Positions 34,210 to 48,974 of a stretch of DNA of 64,000 nt are shown one piece after another. Under the pieces are notes generated by a model, which searched no databases, was not told the origin of the DNA, and worked only from the letters and a program-made list of their open reading frames with translations. Location: assembly GCA_024509875.1 (NCBI GenBank), contig JAMPIV010006403.1, forward strand, positions 1 to 64,000. The letters run 5' to 3'. The DNA is from Oreohelix idahoensis (lineage: Eukaryota > Mollusca > Gastropoda > Stylommatophora > Oreohelicidae). A program made the translations under genes and the position numbers. Numbering within the stretch: position 1 is the stretch's first letter; each line of letters starts with the position of its first letter.

Positions 34210-34505
34210 GTTACTGGCAGCTGACATAATTATTAAATATAACTTTACTTTTTCCTTCCACTATTGCCGTGAAGCGTGTTGGGGAGCTCATATTTACGTT
34301 CTTGAGCCAAGGTTGTTGCGTTGGCAGCTGTGAGCCTGTGTTGATGTAGAATGTCTGTGTTGATGTAGAATGTCTGTGTTGATGTAGAATGTCTGTGCTG
34401 TTGTCTATCCATCTGTCTCTGGGTCTTTCTCGTGCCCTGAAACTATATGGTCTGCTATTGCAGGTGCGTAGTGGTAATTTGTCGTGCTCCATTCTCATGA
34501 GATGG
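34210..34505 (-). pseudogene. LINE ORF2 C-terminal relic
   Basis: The minus strand reads MRMEHDKLPLRT, then RARERPRDRWIDNSTDILHQ and SSPTRFTAIVEGKSK. These match the LINE tail at 6330-7050 (MRMKPDQLP, RWKDNITEVLHQ, FPRRFTANVD). The middle holds a 19-bp triplication that adds residues of the HSTSTQTF type. Only the last ~95 codons remain. Confidence 0.8.
34336..34392. repeat. 19-bp tandem repeat, 3 units, inside a LINE tail
   Basis: ctgtgttgatgtagaatgt starts at 34336, 34355 and 34374, with a partial fourth at 34393. Confidence 0.93.
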
Positions 34506-34673
34506 CCAAACCAATTGATTTAGTCAAACCACTTAATTAATAAACATAACATGGTCTGGATACGAGATTTTTATTGCTAATCTTATAAAGCATTAAACTT
34601 AACATATTTCCCAAACTTTGCTGATGTCTTCCTTCAATACATGACTCAAGCGGTTTTTAAGTCTACCTTTACA

Positions 34674-34939
<266 letters not shown>

Positions 34940-35758
34940 TGTTACGGTATATGATATTAACGCCGTCTGCTAAAGGTTACCAGACGTGCAATTGTAAAGG
35001 TTAAGACATTTAATATATTGCGATAGATGTTTCAATTACTGAACGCTTCATACACGATCGATTATGACGTGTATAGCGTTGTTTAGGACACAGTCGGTAA
35101 CTAAGAAACCATACCCTTTTTTACATTGACCGTCAAGCTGTTAAGACGCGTCTGACTTTCCTTCCAATGTTGAGCATGGTATTGCCATACAGATATATTT
35201 TATGCAAGTACGGACATGGGTCAGTCCATTGCTATTACGAAGATTTGAAATGATTAAAGGTCAGTACGAAAGTGAAAATTAAGGAAGGATGAATTACAGT
35301 CCATAGTATTTGATTTTACCAGACTCATAGACTCACTGTCGGCCGTTGGAAAACCCCAACCGCGCGTGCATACAGCTATGACAATCTGCATACAGTAATT
35401 TGATTATTGGACAAGGACTGATAGGATATCTACATATCTATGCCATATATTTTCAGGTTATAATATGTACCTTTGTGATCAACATGCATGAATCGTCTTG
35501 ACGTGTAAACTGTATTAAATATTTGTGGACTCTATGAACCGACTTGTCACATCAATCGTATTCCAAGGTTCAATTATTGTTCAGAATCTTCCACCCCTGC
35601 ATTCGCGTAATCTTACATAGAAGGCACGATACACGATCACTCAAGAATATCAAGAAGATAAAACAATGGCCAGACATTTATAACTGTTTTATTAATATCA
35701 CATGGAACATTGTTCAGAGCTAACCAAACCACGCCTTGCAACACAACCACTTGCAACA
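34940..35758 (+). repeat. 5' LTR of element A
   Basis: Starts tgttacggtat and ends cttgcaaca. A TGG-starting putative primer site (tggtgcccggtgtctgggg) begins at 35760. Its tRNA was not identified. Confidence 0.95.
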
Positions 35759-37446
35759 GTGGTGCCCGGTGTCTGGGGACGAGAAAACAACCAAAAAACA
35801 AAAAAATTTTTTGAATGACTTTCGAAGGAAATATTTACGATCAGTTTTCGATCACATGATCCAGCTGAAGATGACGTGGAACTCAGTCTAATGCCTAACA
35901 ACGCGACGTCACTGAAATTCGTGTAGGTGAAACTATCGGAGAAACTGAAGTCGTTCTTTTAAGCCTAACCAAGGGAAAAATAAGTCATTTGAAGCAGACA
36001 CAAGAAATGGACTACAGGAGCAGGCAGTCAGGGGCATTAGCCTAGCTGTTGACGACCTATAGCACTGATCGAAGCAACGGGAAAGATAAGTCTAGCTGTT
36101 TAAATTGTCGTCATTGCAAAACCGTAATACTGAGTCCATTTTGCTTTGATCAGGCATGTCTATGTATTTTCATGTATATATGTTAAATTTGTTTTCCATC
36201 GTATGTATTTGTTACTAATCGTGGGAGGTAGGGAGGATGAACTGAAATTAAATTCTGCGGCTCTCACGATGCCTGAATTAATTTCGGTCGTTTCTTAGGG
36301 CAGTTAAACGATTGCACCTTTGGAAACCCCATTGAGGTTTGACATTGGACTTGTTGTCCAAATCTGCTATCGTTTGACGATTTTGCGTTAGCTGTACTGT
36401 CCCGTAGATAATTGGTGTATTTTATTCGTATTCAGTTAATAATTTTATTCAGTTCTGTACCATGTTCGTTACTATTTCGTCCATTCTCCTCTGACTATCA
36501 TTTATTTTATGATTATTAAATTTTCGTCCGTTATGAGTCCTGTGACGTCATCATTTTTCGCAGTCATTTTTTTTTTTTTGTGTGTACCTTGAATATTCAG
36601 TTGACCTCCGGTCAGACCTTGCCCTTCATTTGGTCTGTGACATTTCCGCTTATTTTATTTAGTTCATAAATTCATTTTTAATTGTGAAAATGTCTTGTTT
36701 GCGTCTTGACATTGTTTGTACCCTTTAGTTGCATCATTGCTTGTCTGTCCTCATAATATATATTAATATTACATTAATAATATGATAATTATATGCAATA
36801 ATACACTTGTAATTTAATTTAATTAATTTTTTTCTGAAATTTAAGGTTAATATGGGACATTGCATAATTATGCAGTGATAGTCCAAGAAAGTAGCACTAC
36901 AATTTATCATAGATGCCTAGGGCATAATAATATAATATATATATTGACAAAATAAATAATCTTATAGCTACCTTTGAGGTAATAGACCCATTGTATATTA
37001 TTTAATATACTTTTCTGGTACTAAGAGAGTGACTTAGTACATTGAACAATATAATTACTAGGAATTATACCCAACATTATGGGATATTGAGATTAATTGT
37101 GTGATATAATTACATTATATTTAACAGATATCATAACTATTTATGATATAGTATTATTTAGATACAATATTGTTACAAAATATTGTCTATTAGTTGAACT
37201 TAGACATTAAGTTCAGTACTATTGTGATTACTTATATTGAATATTTCTAAGTTGAGTAAGTATAATAATTACTCTGAAGCTACTATTGACTATTTTAATC
37301 AGTAATTATCAATAATTACTTACAGATAAAAGTCAAAATGCTTACTATAGACCATTTCGTTAAGATTGGTCGTGAATATGGTTATAAATCTCAAGAACTT
37401 CGTCAGTTTGCTGAATCAGAACTGGAAAAATGAAAAAGAAAGAAAA

Positions 37447-37545
37447 GAAGAAGAGAAAAAAGCTGCATTAAAGAAAGAGGAAGAAGAGAAAAAAGCTGCA
37501 TTAAAGAAAGAGGAAGAAGAGAAAAAAGCTGCATTAAAGAAAGAG
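37447..37545 (+). repeat. 33-bp in-frame repeat, 3 units, in gag coiled coil
   Basis: Encodes EEEKKAALKKE three times. Element B has two shorter analogous units near 49130-49200 and element C similar EEKRQQREA repeats. Confidence 0.92.
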
Positions 37546-39413
37546 GAAGCAGAACTTGAGATGAAGCAAATTGCCAAGGAAAATAGATTGAGAGAGATTG
37601 CTCAACGTGAAAGAGAAGAGCAAAGAACAATCGCCAAACAGGAAGAAGAGAATAAATTGAAACGAGAGGAAATTATTTTACAACAAGAAATGGAATTGGC
37701 GCGTATTAAATTGGAGACAGCAAGATTACAAGCACAAAGTGCTGATGCAAACCAGAATAATAACGCACAAAATGGATCATCATCCAGCCAACCTAAACAC
37801 TTCTACAATTTTAAATTACCCATTTTCAACTTGAACGTCGACGACCTTTCATCGTTCCTGGCACGTTTTGAACAGACTTGCAAATCTAACCATTTGCCTG
37901 AAGAGTCATGGGTACTCAAATTAAATGAATTCTTGGTTGGAGAACCACTGACAGCTTCTCAAAATGCTGACCCATCAATAGCAAATAACTACGGTGCTAT
38001 TAAGTCCTTGCTTTTACGAAGGTTTCACCTGGACGAGGAACACTGTAGGTTAAAATTTAAGGGAATTTTACCTGAATCTCCAAAGGATTTTGCAGGATTC
38101 ATTGCGAATATACGCAATACATTTAATAGATGGGTTGAACTGGCAGAAGTCAACAAATCATACGACAAATTAGTTGATTTACTACTGCGGGATAAGGTAT
38201 TATCTTCAGTTAGCCAGCCATTTTTTGCATATTTGCAGGAGCGTAAACCAGGTACTATGGATGAGTTAGAAAAAATTTCTTTAAACTACTGTTCGGCACA
38301 TCCGAATGCAACCATTTCTAACTCCTCATTAAGAGAACCTCTACCTGTGGCGTCTAATATGGCCTACAATCATAATAGCAAACAAAGACATCACAGTGTA
38401 GACAGAAGCAGGTTCCAAAGAAATCACAATGTTAACTTTCAGAAGGGACATAATAATGATTTCAACAATAAAAATGAGTTCAACAGAGGTAGATCACGAG
38501 ATAGAAATTATTCACCTCAAACAAACTACCACAATGGTCAACATAACACTCATTATAATCGATCACATACTCCCAATAATAATAGTAACTGGAATGGTAA
38601 TAATCATGGCTCGAGACATCGAGATAATAGTTACTATAGAGGACGACGAGATAATTCTAACAATTATACTCGGAATCGATCTCATTCTCGGGGATCATCT
38701 CATTACAACCATAATACAGGGGCGGCAGTTACAAATAATACTACCCCTATAGCTCAGGTCCCACTTGACAATAATACAACACAGTCTTCTGCTGCATGTT
38801 TTGCTATTAATTATAATGTGGCAAATAGTTGCCAGCAATGCAATCTTATTTTTCAGAAGGCGAAAGAAACAGTGCTTAACTGCGGACATATTATACCACA
38901 GGTAGGTCTTGCAGTCAACGATGGAACAGGCCTATTAATTTTTAACAGAGGATTAGTTAATGGATCCGTCGTCTCAGTGTTGAGGGATTCGGGATCCACA
39001 ACGATTGGTGTACGACAGTCGCTGGTACATCCCAGCTGTGCAACGGGGGAATATGTCCGTTGCATGACTTTTGGTGGAACAATAGAGTTTTACCCCACAG
39101 CTATTATTCATGTTAACACTCCTTTCTTCACAGGGAACGTAAAAGTATGTATGCTAAAAAAGCCTATAGCTGATTTGATGGTCGGTCGTATACACGGCAG
39201 TAAAGATTGTACTCCAGATGAGATTATAGAATGGGAGAAACATAACCTATGCACTGGAAACGCCGTGACGACTAGAGCGCAGACTCAACTCATGGAGAAA
39301 GTTGATGATAATAAAATGGATGCAGACAACCAAGAGGAATTTGTAGTCAATTCACCTATTGACAGGGAAACATTTGCAACCAAACAAAAAGAGGATAAAT
39401 CTTTAAAAAAATT

Positions 39414-39420
39414 TTTTTTA
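39414..39420 (+). promoter_or_regulatory. Possible -1 frameshift heptamer TTTTTTA
   Basis: In the gag frame the codons are TTT TTA preceded by T, the canonical X XXY YYZ slippery arrangement. A -1 slip here enters exactly the pol frame (39420 onwards). No stem at the usual 5-9 nt spacing is obvious; a 10-bp hairpin lies at 39458-39483. Element B has no such heptamer and reads through in one frame, so this may be chance. Confidence 0.4.
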
Positions 39421-42185
39421 AGTTGGTTGATAAAGTTGACAATCTATCCTCAGGTAATAATAACAAACATTGTTTTGTTATTAAAAATGACATATTGATT
39501 AGATGTTTTAATGACAAATCACAAATGAAACAACAAGTTATGGTCCCATATACTTTTAGACGGTACATTCTTCAACATGCACATGACTCACATTGTGCTG
39601 GACATATGGGATATACTCGAACACGATCTCGAGTACTGTCTTCATTCTTTTGGCCAGGGGTGTCAAGAGATATTTCGCAGTATGTACGTTCCTGTACTAC
39701 ATGCCAAGAAGTGAAAGCACGTGGAGCTTTTCACACGGCGCCTATTCAGGCTTGCGATATCTCAGTGAGACCTTTTGACAAAATGGCAATAGACATTATT
39801 GGTCCATTGCTACCATCGGCCAGAGGACATAGATTCGTCCTTACGTGCATTGATTTGTGCACACGATGGCCAGAAGCTATCCCATTAAAGACCACCACTA
39901 CCACAGATGTAGCTGATGCACTACATCTCATCTTTTCTAGAATAGGGTTTCCTAGAAAACTTTTATCAGACCATGGGTCACAGTTTATATCTGACACCAT
40001 GAAGGAAGTCATGAAAACTTGGGACATTGATAGGAATTTAAGTAGTATTTATCATCCGATGAGTAATGGTGCGGTTGAAAGACTTAACCGTACACTTAAA
40101 CAACTACTACATAAGGTTACTGCTAAGCACCCTCATGACTGGGACAGAGCACTCCCAGCTGTTCTATTTGCTTATCGGGAGGTACCGCATGAACAAACTG
40201 GCTTCTCTCCCTTTGAATTAGTTTTTGGTGCTCCCCCAAGAGGTCCTATGGGACTAATAAAAGACTTATTAATTGACGACGAGATGACTCAGGACACTCA
40301 GTCATCTTACGAATATGTGATTAATCTTCGGAAGAACATTATTGAGTCTTGCCAGTTGGCAACAGCTTCTTCTGAGGCTGCAAAAGCTAAGGCTCGATCT
40401 CTACAAAATAAGTCTCGACGATTACGCCAATTATTCCCAGGCGACGAGGCTTATGTGTTACTTCCTCACAATAACAATAAATTATTGATATCTTGGAATG
40501 GTCCTTACAAAGTCATTGATAAAATTTCTGACGTTGATTACGTCTTAGATATCAAGGGACACAAAAAGATATTTCATATTAACATGCTCAAGCAATTTCA
40601 TACACGTCCTGAACACTTACAGTCAATTTTTCATGAACTAGATGACAACACAGTATCCACTTGTCATTATACTAACTTATCTGTCATCCAGGAAGAAGAA
40701 TCTTCTTTTCCTGAGGTACAGTTACCGTTACCTGTACCAGTAGTTCAACCTACTGAATCTTGGCGGGATGTAACCATCTCTTCAACGGTTACACCGCAAC
40801 AGCGTCTACAGATTGCTAATCTATTACAATCTTATCCAGATGTGTTGACCGACGTCCCGGGTCGCACATCGGCTATCAGTCATGACATTACTCTCAATGA
40901 TGATACACCTATTCGTGTACATCCCTATTCTGTTCCTTTACATTTCCTTGCTAAAACTACTAAGGAACTTGAACAGATGTTGTCTCTGGGAATCATTGAG
41001 ACTAGTAATTCGCCATTCTCTTCTCCATTAGTGATTGTCCGGAAGAAGGACAATAATATCAGACTATGTGTTGATTATAGAAAATTAAATGCTAAGACTA
41101 TAGTTGACAGCGAACCACATCCACTTATCGACGACTTACTGCCACGTCTATCTAACGCAACTATATTTAGTAAGATAGACTTAACTAAAGGTTATTGGCA
41201 GATACCACTGACCGAAAAGGCTAAGTACTACACCGCATTTTCCACGCCACAAGGTCTATACCAGTGGAATGTGATGCCTTTTGGGCTTGTTAATGCGCCA
41301 GCTACCTTCATTCGCCTGATGCGACAAATTTTATCAGGTAGACCAGACGTTATTACATATATTGACGACATATGCTTGTTTAGTTCGTCGTTTGAGGAAC
41401 ATGTTTCGGGACTTAGATATGTTTTTGACACTCTAAGGAATTATCATCTAACTGCTAAACCTACAAAGGTGCAAATCGCGTGTAATGAGATAACCTTTTT
41501 GGGACATATCATTGGATCGGGATATATCCGAACGTTACCTAGTACAGTCTCCAAAATTCTAAACATAGCAGTTCCTCAGACGAAGAAACAGGTCAGGAGT
41601 TTGTTAGGACTTGTTCAATATTACAGTAGATTCATACCAAACTTGTCATCCATCACGGCTGTATTGTCTTCATTGTTAAAAAAAGATATGCCGGTGAAGG
41701 TGACATGGACTGGTACATGCAATGAAACTTTCAACAAAATTATAAATTTGTTCTCACATGAACCAATTTTAAGACTTCCCGATGCTTCCAAAAGATTTTT
41801 CTTACGAACAGATGCTAGTAACTACGGCATTGGTGCATGCCTGCTCCAGAACCATGATGGCATTCTACACCCCACCTTATATATATCAAGAAAACTGAAG
41901 CCGGCAGAAACCAAGTATTCAACAGTCGACAAGGAACTTTTGTCTGTGATCTGGGCAATAACGAAGCTGGAAAAATTCTTACTCGGTGCTCCCTTTACCA
42001 TACAGACGGACCAACGTGCTGTGGCAGCCTTGCGTCGATCTAATCATAAGAGCCAGAAACTTGCCAGATATTCAATCATCCTACAGCCATTCGAGTTCTC
42101 CATTGAACACATATTCCTGGCACTGAAAATTGTGTGGCAGATGCATTGTCACGTAATCCTATTGACGACGAATAATCAATATTGA
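39420..42185 (+). pseudogene. Element A pol: integrase, reverse transcriptase, RNase H
   Basis: The integrase comes first: a HHCC zinc domain (HCAGHMGYTR ... SCTTCQ), the DDE core (MAIDIIGPL, LSDHGSQF, GAVERLNRTL) and a GPY/F end (SWNGPYKVID). Reverse transcriptase follows from about 40880: LCVDYRKLNA, MPFGLVNAPATF and the catalytic YIDD at 41358-41369. RNase H has RTDASNYGIGACL, TVDKELLSVIWAI and TDQRAVAAL. Near 42111 a one-base insertion shifts the last ~20 codons. The out-of-frame stop is at 42183-42185, while the relative in element B ends with LADTLSRNP. All catalytic residues are visible, so only the frame changes speak against activity. Confidence 0.92.
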
Positions 42186-43233
42186 CACTCTTAAACTACA
42201 TCAATCAGAACTACATTAGATTGAACGAAGTATCAACTATAAAGGAACTAACCTTGCCTTTAATTTAAACTGTATAAACACTATATGCATCACAGAATTG
42301 AATTAAAAGACAATCAAGGTATATATAGACATTCAAACTTCGTCTAACGTCCATACACGAGATATGAATACTCTTTGAACAATCATGGACTAATGTCTGA
42401 CGACAAACCGAACTGATGTTCCTGTGTATACTTAATTCTTGGATGCTGGGATAAATGACATTTCTTTCCAACGTAAACGTTTGAACATTTTTGCCTAAAA
42501 GAATTCATCAGGATCAAGACTACGGATGGATCATCATATCCTATACTAATTAATTAGTTAACTTAACTTCTTAATTGAATTATTATCAATAAAATGAAAT
42601 GTGAGAAAAAAATGAAATGAAAGAACAAAAAAAAAAAAAAAAGAGAACGAAATACTAAAAGAAGAAATTATGAAAAGAGAAAATAAATCTCACACAAGTA
42701 TTAGATTAATAATTTTTTTTTTAAATGTACCTATACATTATTTAGTTAGTTAAATTAGATAGTTATTATTCACTAACACTTAACACACACAATTAAGTTA
42801 AAACTTATATTCGAATTTCTTTCTATTTCTTCTTACTTAGTTTGTCTTTTCTTCTCTCATAACATCGCGTTACATTAGAACCTTAATAATTTAACTCTTA
42901 ATTTAATTAATTAATTTAATTTTAATTAGTCAAATTAATTCCTATATGACATACTAATACGACAGACCTTACTTTAATTTAATTTTCTCATTCACTATTA
43001 ACATTGGACATTTATTTAGTTGATATAATAATATGTATAATATTGATATATAATGTGATTTATGATTAGATGACTATGACAAAATAGTTAGTTGACACGA
43101 CCGCAACACGGTTCTACTCAGAACATCGTCGGCCATATGTCACAATTGTGTTAAATTTTTTTGAAAAATTGTTAAGTCGGATAGATATTGAAAAAAAATC
43201 TATCGATTTTTTTTTCCCCGGTGTACAGGGAAT

Positions 43234-44051
43234 TGTTACGGTATATGATATTAACGCCGTCTGCTAAAGGTTACCAGACGTGCAATTGTAAAGGTTAAGA
43301 CATTTAATATATTGCGATAGATGTTTCAATTACTGAACGCTTCATACACGATCGATTATGACGTGTATAGCGTTGTTTAGGACACAGTCGGTAACTAAGA
43401 AACCATACCCTTTTTACATTGACCGTCAAGCTGTTAAGACGCGTCTGACTTTCCTTCCAATGTTGAGCATGGTATTGCCATACAGATATATTTTATGCAA
43501 GTACGGACATGGGTCAGTCCATTGCTATTACGAAGATTTGAAATGATTAAAGGTCAGTACGAAAGTGAAAATTAAGGAAGGATGAATTACAGTCCATAGT
43601 ATTTGATTTCACCAGACTCATAGACTCACTGTCGGCCGTTGGAAAACCCCAACCGCGCGTGCATACAGCTATGACAATCTGCATACAGTAATTTGATTAT
43701 TGGACAAGGACTGATAGGATATCTACATATCTATGCCATATATTTTCAAGTTATAATATGTACCTTTGTGATCAACATGCATGAATCGTCTTGACGTGTA
43801 AACTGTATTAAATATTTGTGGACTCTATGAACCGACTTGTCACATCAATCGTATTCCAAGGTTCAATTATTGTTCAGAATCTTCCACCCCTGCATTCGCG
43901 TAATCTTACATAGAAGGCACGATACACGATCACTCAAGAATATCAAGAAGATAAAACAATGGCCAGACATTTATAACTGTTTTATTAATATCACATGGAA
44001 CATTGTTCAGAGCTAACCAAACCACGCCTTGCAACACAACCACTTGCAACA
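43234..44051 (+). repeat. 3' LTR of element A
   Basis: Identical to the 5' LTR except for two substitutions (gattttacc/gatttcacc; tcaggtta/tcaagtta) and one T in a run. It is preceded by ccccggtgtacagggaat, which carries only a short purine stretch as a candidate polypurine tract. Confidence 0.95.
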
Positions 44052-45620
<1,569 letters not shown>

Positions 45621-45623
45621 ATC

Positions 45624-46045
45624 GGTCTTCTTCTTCTTCTTCGTTCACCCTCAGACTTCTATATTAATGACTCTAATAAAGGCAGTAGTCAGCCCAAGGT
45701 ACCTGACATCTCGTTCACCCTTAGACTTCTATATTAATGACTCTAATAAAGGCAGTAGTCAGCCCAAGGTTCCTAACATCTCGTTCACCCTCAGACTTCT
45801 ATATTAATGACTCTAATAAAGGCAGTAGTCAGCCCAAGGTTCCTGACATCTCCAAACAGTATGTCGTGGAGAGAAGTGAGTTCTTGCCATATGCCATTCC
45901 GTAACTGCTGTAAGTTAGGCAGAACTGGAGCAGATGTTCGGCTGTCTTAAGGCTGGTGCCACAGGAGCAGAGATTTGTTGGACCAATCCTGTACTTCGGC
46001 ATCGGTCTGATTTGCTGGAATTGGATGCATTTTAAAACAAGACAA
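45624..46045 (-). pseudogene. LINE ORF2 tail with RNase H-type C-terminal end, 70-bp triplication
   Basis: The minus strand reads MPKYRIGPTNLCSCGTSLKT, AEHLLQFCLTY and, after a frame change, LGLTTAFIRVINIEV before a stop, then gaagaagaag. This matches the LINE tail at 10557-10985 (TTDQC, TAEHLLQSCPTY, LKLTTAFF). The last ~20 codons and the start of the 3' untranslated part are present three times. The copy is truncated and inactive. Confidence 0.85.
45641..45850. repeat. 70-bp tandem repeat, 3 units, at the LINE 3' end
   Basis: tcgttcaccctcagacttct starts at 45641, 45711 and 45781 with only a few substitutions. Confidence 0.95.
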
Positions 46046-46244
46046 TCTTCTTCTGCCGGAAAAGAGTTCTGCTGTCGCGGGAGTAAGTTCTAGCAGGGGC
46101 AATCAAGTTGAGGTTCAGGGGTGATGATATGAATCAAATCAACCAGCGCCTTGTGGAGATAATGACAGTTCAACAAATGATAAACCGAACCTCACAGGCT
46201 AAGAACCCCTGATTTGGGTGAAATAGAGAAAACCTTTCTGCTCT

Positions 46245-46365
46245 TCAGTTAGGGAAGATAGACAGCAAGCAAGGGAACTAGTTACCCCATCTCATAAACC
46301 TGTGCCCCTAGTACAGTCAAGGCTCTAACAATTCATGCCCTATAGCAGTATCTGACATGGGGCTG
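46245..46365 (+). repeat. SINE body fragment
   Basis: cagttagggaagatagacag, cccctagtacagtcaaggct and atagcagtatctgacatggg follow the order of the SINE body at 10160-10300. The head is missing. Confidence 0.65.
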
Positions 46366-46515
46366 GTTCAAAGCTGCACATCTCTGATACTCTTCCACAT
46401 ACCTTCAAAAACACGCCAAGTCCATTCTCATTCAATAGCAGACTGTTCAAACATTTCATGAGTTCTGATTATATACCACCCTAATCTGATTATGTTTCAA
46501 ACCATTGTCTAGAAT

Positions 46516-47401
46516 TGTTACGGTATTTTAATTGGCATCGTCTGCTAGAGGTTAGCAGCATGCGATTTTAGGGGTTACTGCGTTTAATGTAATGTAAAAT
46601 AATATTAGACTATTGAACGCTATGACGTTTCAGCGTTGGTAGGTCACGCACCGTGACCAAGAGACGGGACCCTTTCTTGAATGACCGTCGAACTGAGAAG
46701 ACGTGTCCTTGGCGTCTTATAGTGTCGGGCATAGAGTGCCACACAGTTATATTGTATTTTATTATGGACATGGGTCAGTCCACTCTTACGATGAAGAGAG
46801 ATGAATGTTTCAGGTTAGTAAGTGACTAAACCTAAGTCGGGATGAATTAACAGTCCATATTAATTATATTATTGCCAGACGCATAATCTCACTGTCGGTC
46901 GTTGGGATCACCAACCACGCGTACATATAGTTATGTCGTTCTGCCTATAGTAATTCAAATTACGGGACAAGGACTGATATGCAAAGATAGCTGATTCAAT
47001 ATAGGATTCAAATTTATATATGTAATATTTCATGATCAACATATGTGGATTGTCTGATGTCTGAAATGTATAATAAATGTTTGGACTCGAGAAAAGGACT
47101 TATCACGTTCATTGAAGTTTACAAGTTAACAATGGTGATAGTCACAAGATTCTAAACTCACCTTCGCGTATTATACCATCAAGCACGATCAAGAATGAAA
47201 ATGAATGAATTGATTTACTGGCCAATGAAAGTAGAGCTTCCTTCCTTCAACAAGATCTTAAACGATAACACACTTAGACAGTGAAACAAACAGTCACCTT
47301 TTTTAATAGTGATTTGCCTAGTGTTGGCCCATTAACAATGAAAGACTTTAACCGAGGAGGTTTGCAACAGGAGTGACTTTAATAAAAACCCCCTCGTAAC
47401 A
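46516..47401 (+). repeat. 5' LTR of element B
   Basis: Starts tgttacggtatttt and ends ctcgtaaca. A TGG-starting primer-site candidate (tggttggccattgtttgggg) begins at 47403, parallel to element A. Confidence 0.92.
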
Positions 47402-48974
47402 GTGGTTGGCCATTGTTTGGGGACGAAAAAAACACAAAAACAAAAAAAAATTTTATGAATTTCGAAGGAATTATTTACTTTCGATAAAACGATCACGTGA
47501 TATGGTAAAACGTGACCTATGATGCAGATGCATAGTTACACAAAGCTGACGTCATACTATTGTGCGTACATGCCAAACGATCAAACGACAACCTTCAGCA
47601 TGAACACAGTTTGAGGAAAAATGACCAAGAAATGGACAATCGTTATATACCAACGAGGAGCAGACAATTTTAAGACATTGTCTTAATCCGTTGATGAACT
47701 TGGCATCGCCGGAGCATTAAAAAGATAAGTCTAGTTGTGACTATTGTCTTTTAGAAAACAAACACAGTACTAAGTCCATTTCGTCTGTACAGGCATGTAT
47801 ATTCTATTTCTCATCTATATATGTTATATCTGTTTTCACCGTTTGTGTTGTTCCTAATTCGTGGGTTGGTAGGGCGGCGGATTGAAATCGATTCTATGGC
47901 TCCCTGGATGCCCGAATTGATTTTAATTGTTCCTTAAGGCCGTTAGTTAATTGCATTTTAACGAAGAACCCATCGATGGCTTTCCGATGATTTTTGTTCG
48001 TTCGTATTTGCAATTAATTGACCTTGCATATTAGGTGTCTAGTCTAGTAATAACTGGGGTATTTTAGTGTATTTAGTTCCAATTTTTATTCATTTCTGTA
48101 ATTTGTTCGTAACTATTTCGTATTTTCTCTATCTTTCTATAATTTATTTTCATTGTTAATATATGTCCGTTCATGAGTCCTATGACGTCATTACTTTTTG
48201 CATTCAATTTTTTTTTTGTATTCTAGATTGAGTTCAACCTCGCCTTAGGTCAATCCTTGACCTTCTTTCTTGCTTACGGTACTTCCGGTTTATTCTGCTT
48301 ATTTTATAAATGCATTCTTATTGTAAAAATGTCTTTGTCGTATTGTAATACTGTTCTGTAAGCCTTGGTTAACTAATCATTTTGTTCGTCTTCATTTCAT
48401 ACATTATTCATATAATATTAATATTATCATTTGTTTAATAATAATCTTGTAATTGAATTTAATTAAATTTTAAGAAAATTTGGTGATGACTCAGGGACAT
48501 TGCATCAATTTGCAGTTGTGGTCCAATACCCTAGTGTTGCATTTTATATATTATGACTAAGGCATAATGGCATAATATATACTGATTGATTATTATAAAT
48601 TTATAACATATTAATACATATTAAATGTTATTTAGTACACTTTCTCAGTACTACAGTGTGGATTTATTAACTATTATAGATTAAATAATCTAATTATAAA
48701 GGGATAATACCCAGCATTACTAAATAGTGATACTAGGTGCATGATTTTATTTCATCATCTAAAATAAATAAATATCATAACCATTTATGATATATATAGT
48801 GGGTACATATAATATTTTTACAAAATACTACATTTATTGATGGAACTTACGAATAAAAGTTCAATAATATTGTAATTATTTAGATTGACTATTCATACAT
48901 TCAGTAAGTACAATAATTACTTAGAATTTATTGGTGATTATTACATATCAATTACTTACAATATTAACGTCAAG

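Larger units (their letters stand above)
37338..39498 (+). pseudogene. Element A gag-protease
   Basis: The natural ATG is at 37338 (MLTIDHFVK), as in element B, but that frame stops at 37431-37433 after a run of five A. The downstream frame is open from 37378 to 39498. In order: a Lys/Glu-rich coiled coil (37440-37740) with a 33-bp triplication (37447-37545), a SCAN-like capsid domain (about 37800-38320; LLLRRFHL, LLLRDKVLSS), an Asn/Arg/Ser-rich linker, a Cys-rich patch CQQCNLIF...CGH, and a retropepsin-type protease with DSG at 38987-38995. The frame continues to 39498 but the pol product requires the -1 frame from 39420. Gag would package RNA in cytoplasmic particles. The N-terminal shift makes this copy defective unless it is a base-calling error. 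Confidence 0.88.
34940..44051 (+). mobile_element. LTR retrotransposon A, complete, Gmr1-like Ty3/gypsy
   Basis: 9.1 kb with LTRs of 819 and 818 bp (TGTTACGG...CA) and a 5-bp flank catat on both sides. The order is gag, protease, integrase, reverse transcriptase, RNase H, with integrase upstream of reverse transcriptase as in the Gmr1 group and unlike most gypsy elements. The LTRs differ by two substitutions and one homopolymer indel, so the insertion is very recent. No env-like frame follows pol. About 1.6 kb of leader separates the 5' LTR from gag and about 1 kb of AT-rich sequence separates pol from the 3' LTR. Three frame breaks are present, described in the coding entries. Confidence 0.95.

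Noticed and set aside
39458..39483. Stimulatory stem for frameshifting in element A
   Set aside because: The perfect 10-bp hairpin is 37 nt after the slippery site, too far for usual -1 stimulators, and the sequence is low-complexity coding DNA similar in B.
42186..43233. Envelope-like gene in element A
   Set aside because: No open frame of useful length between pol and the 3' LTR; the same in element B (53771-54758).
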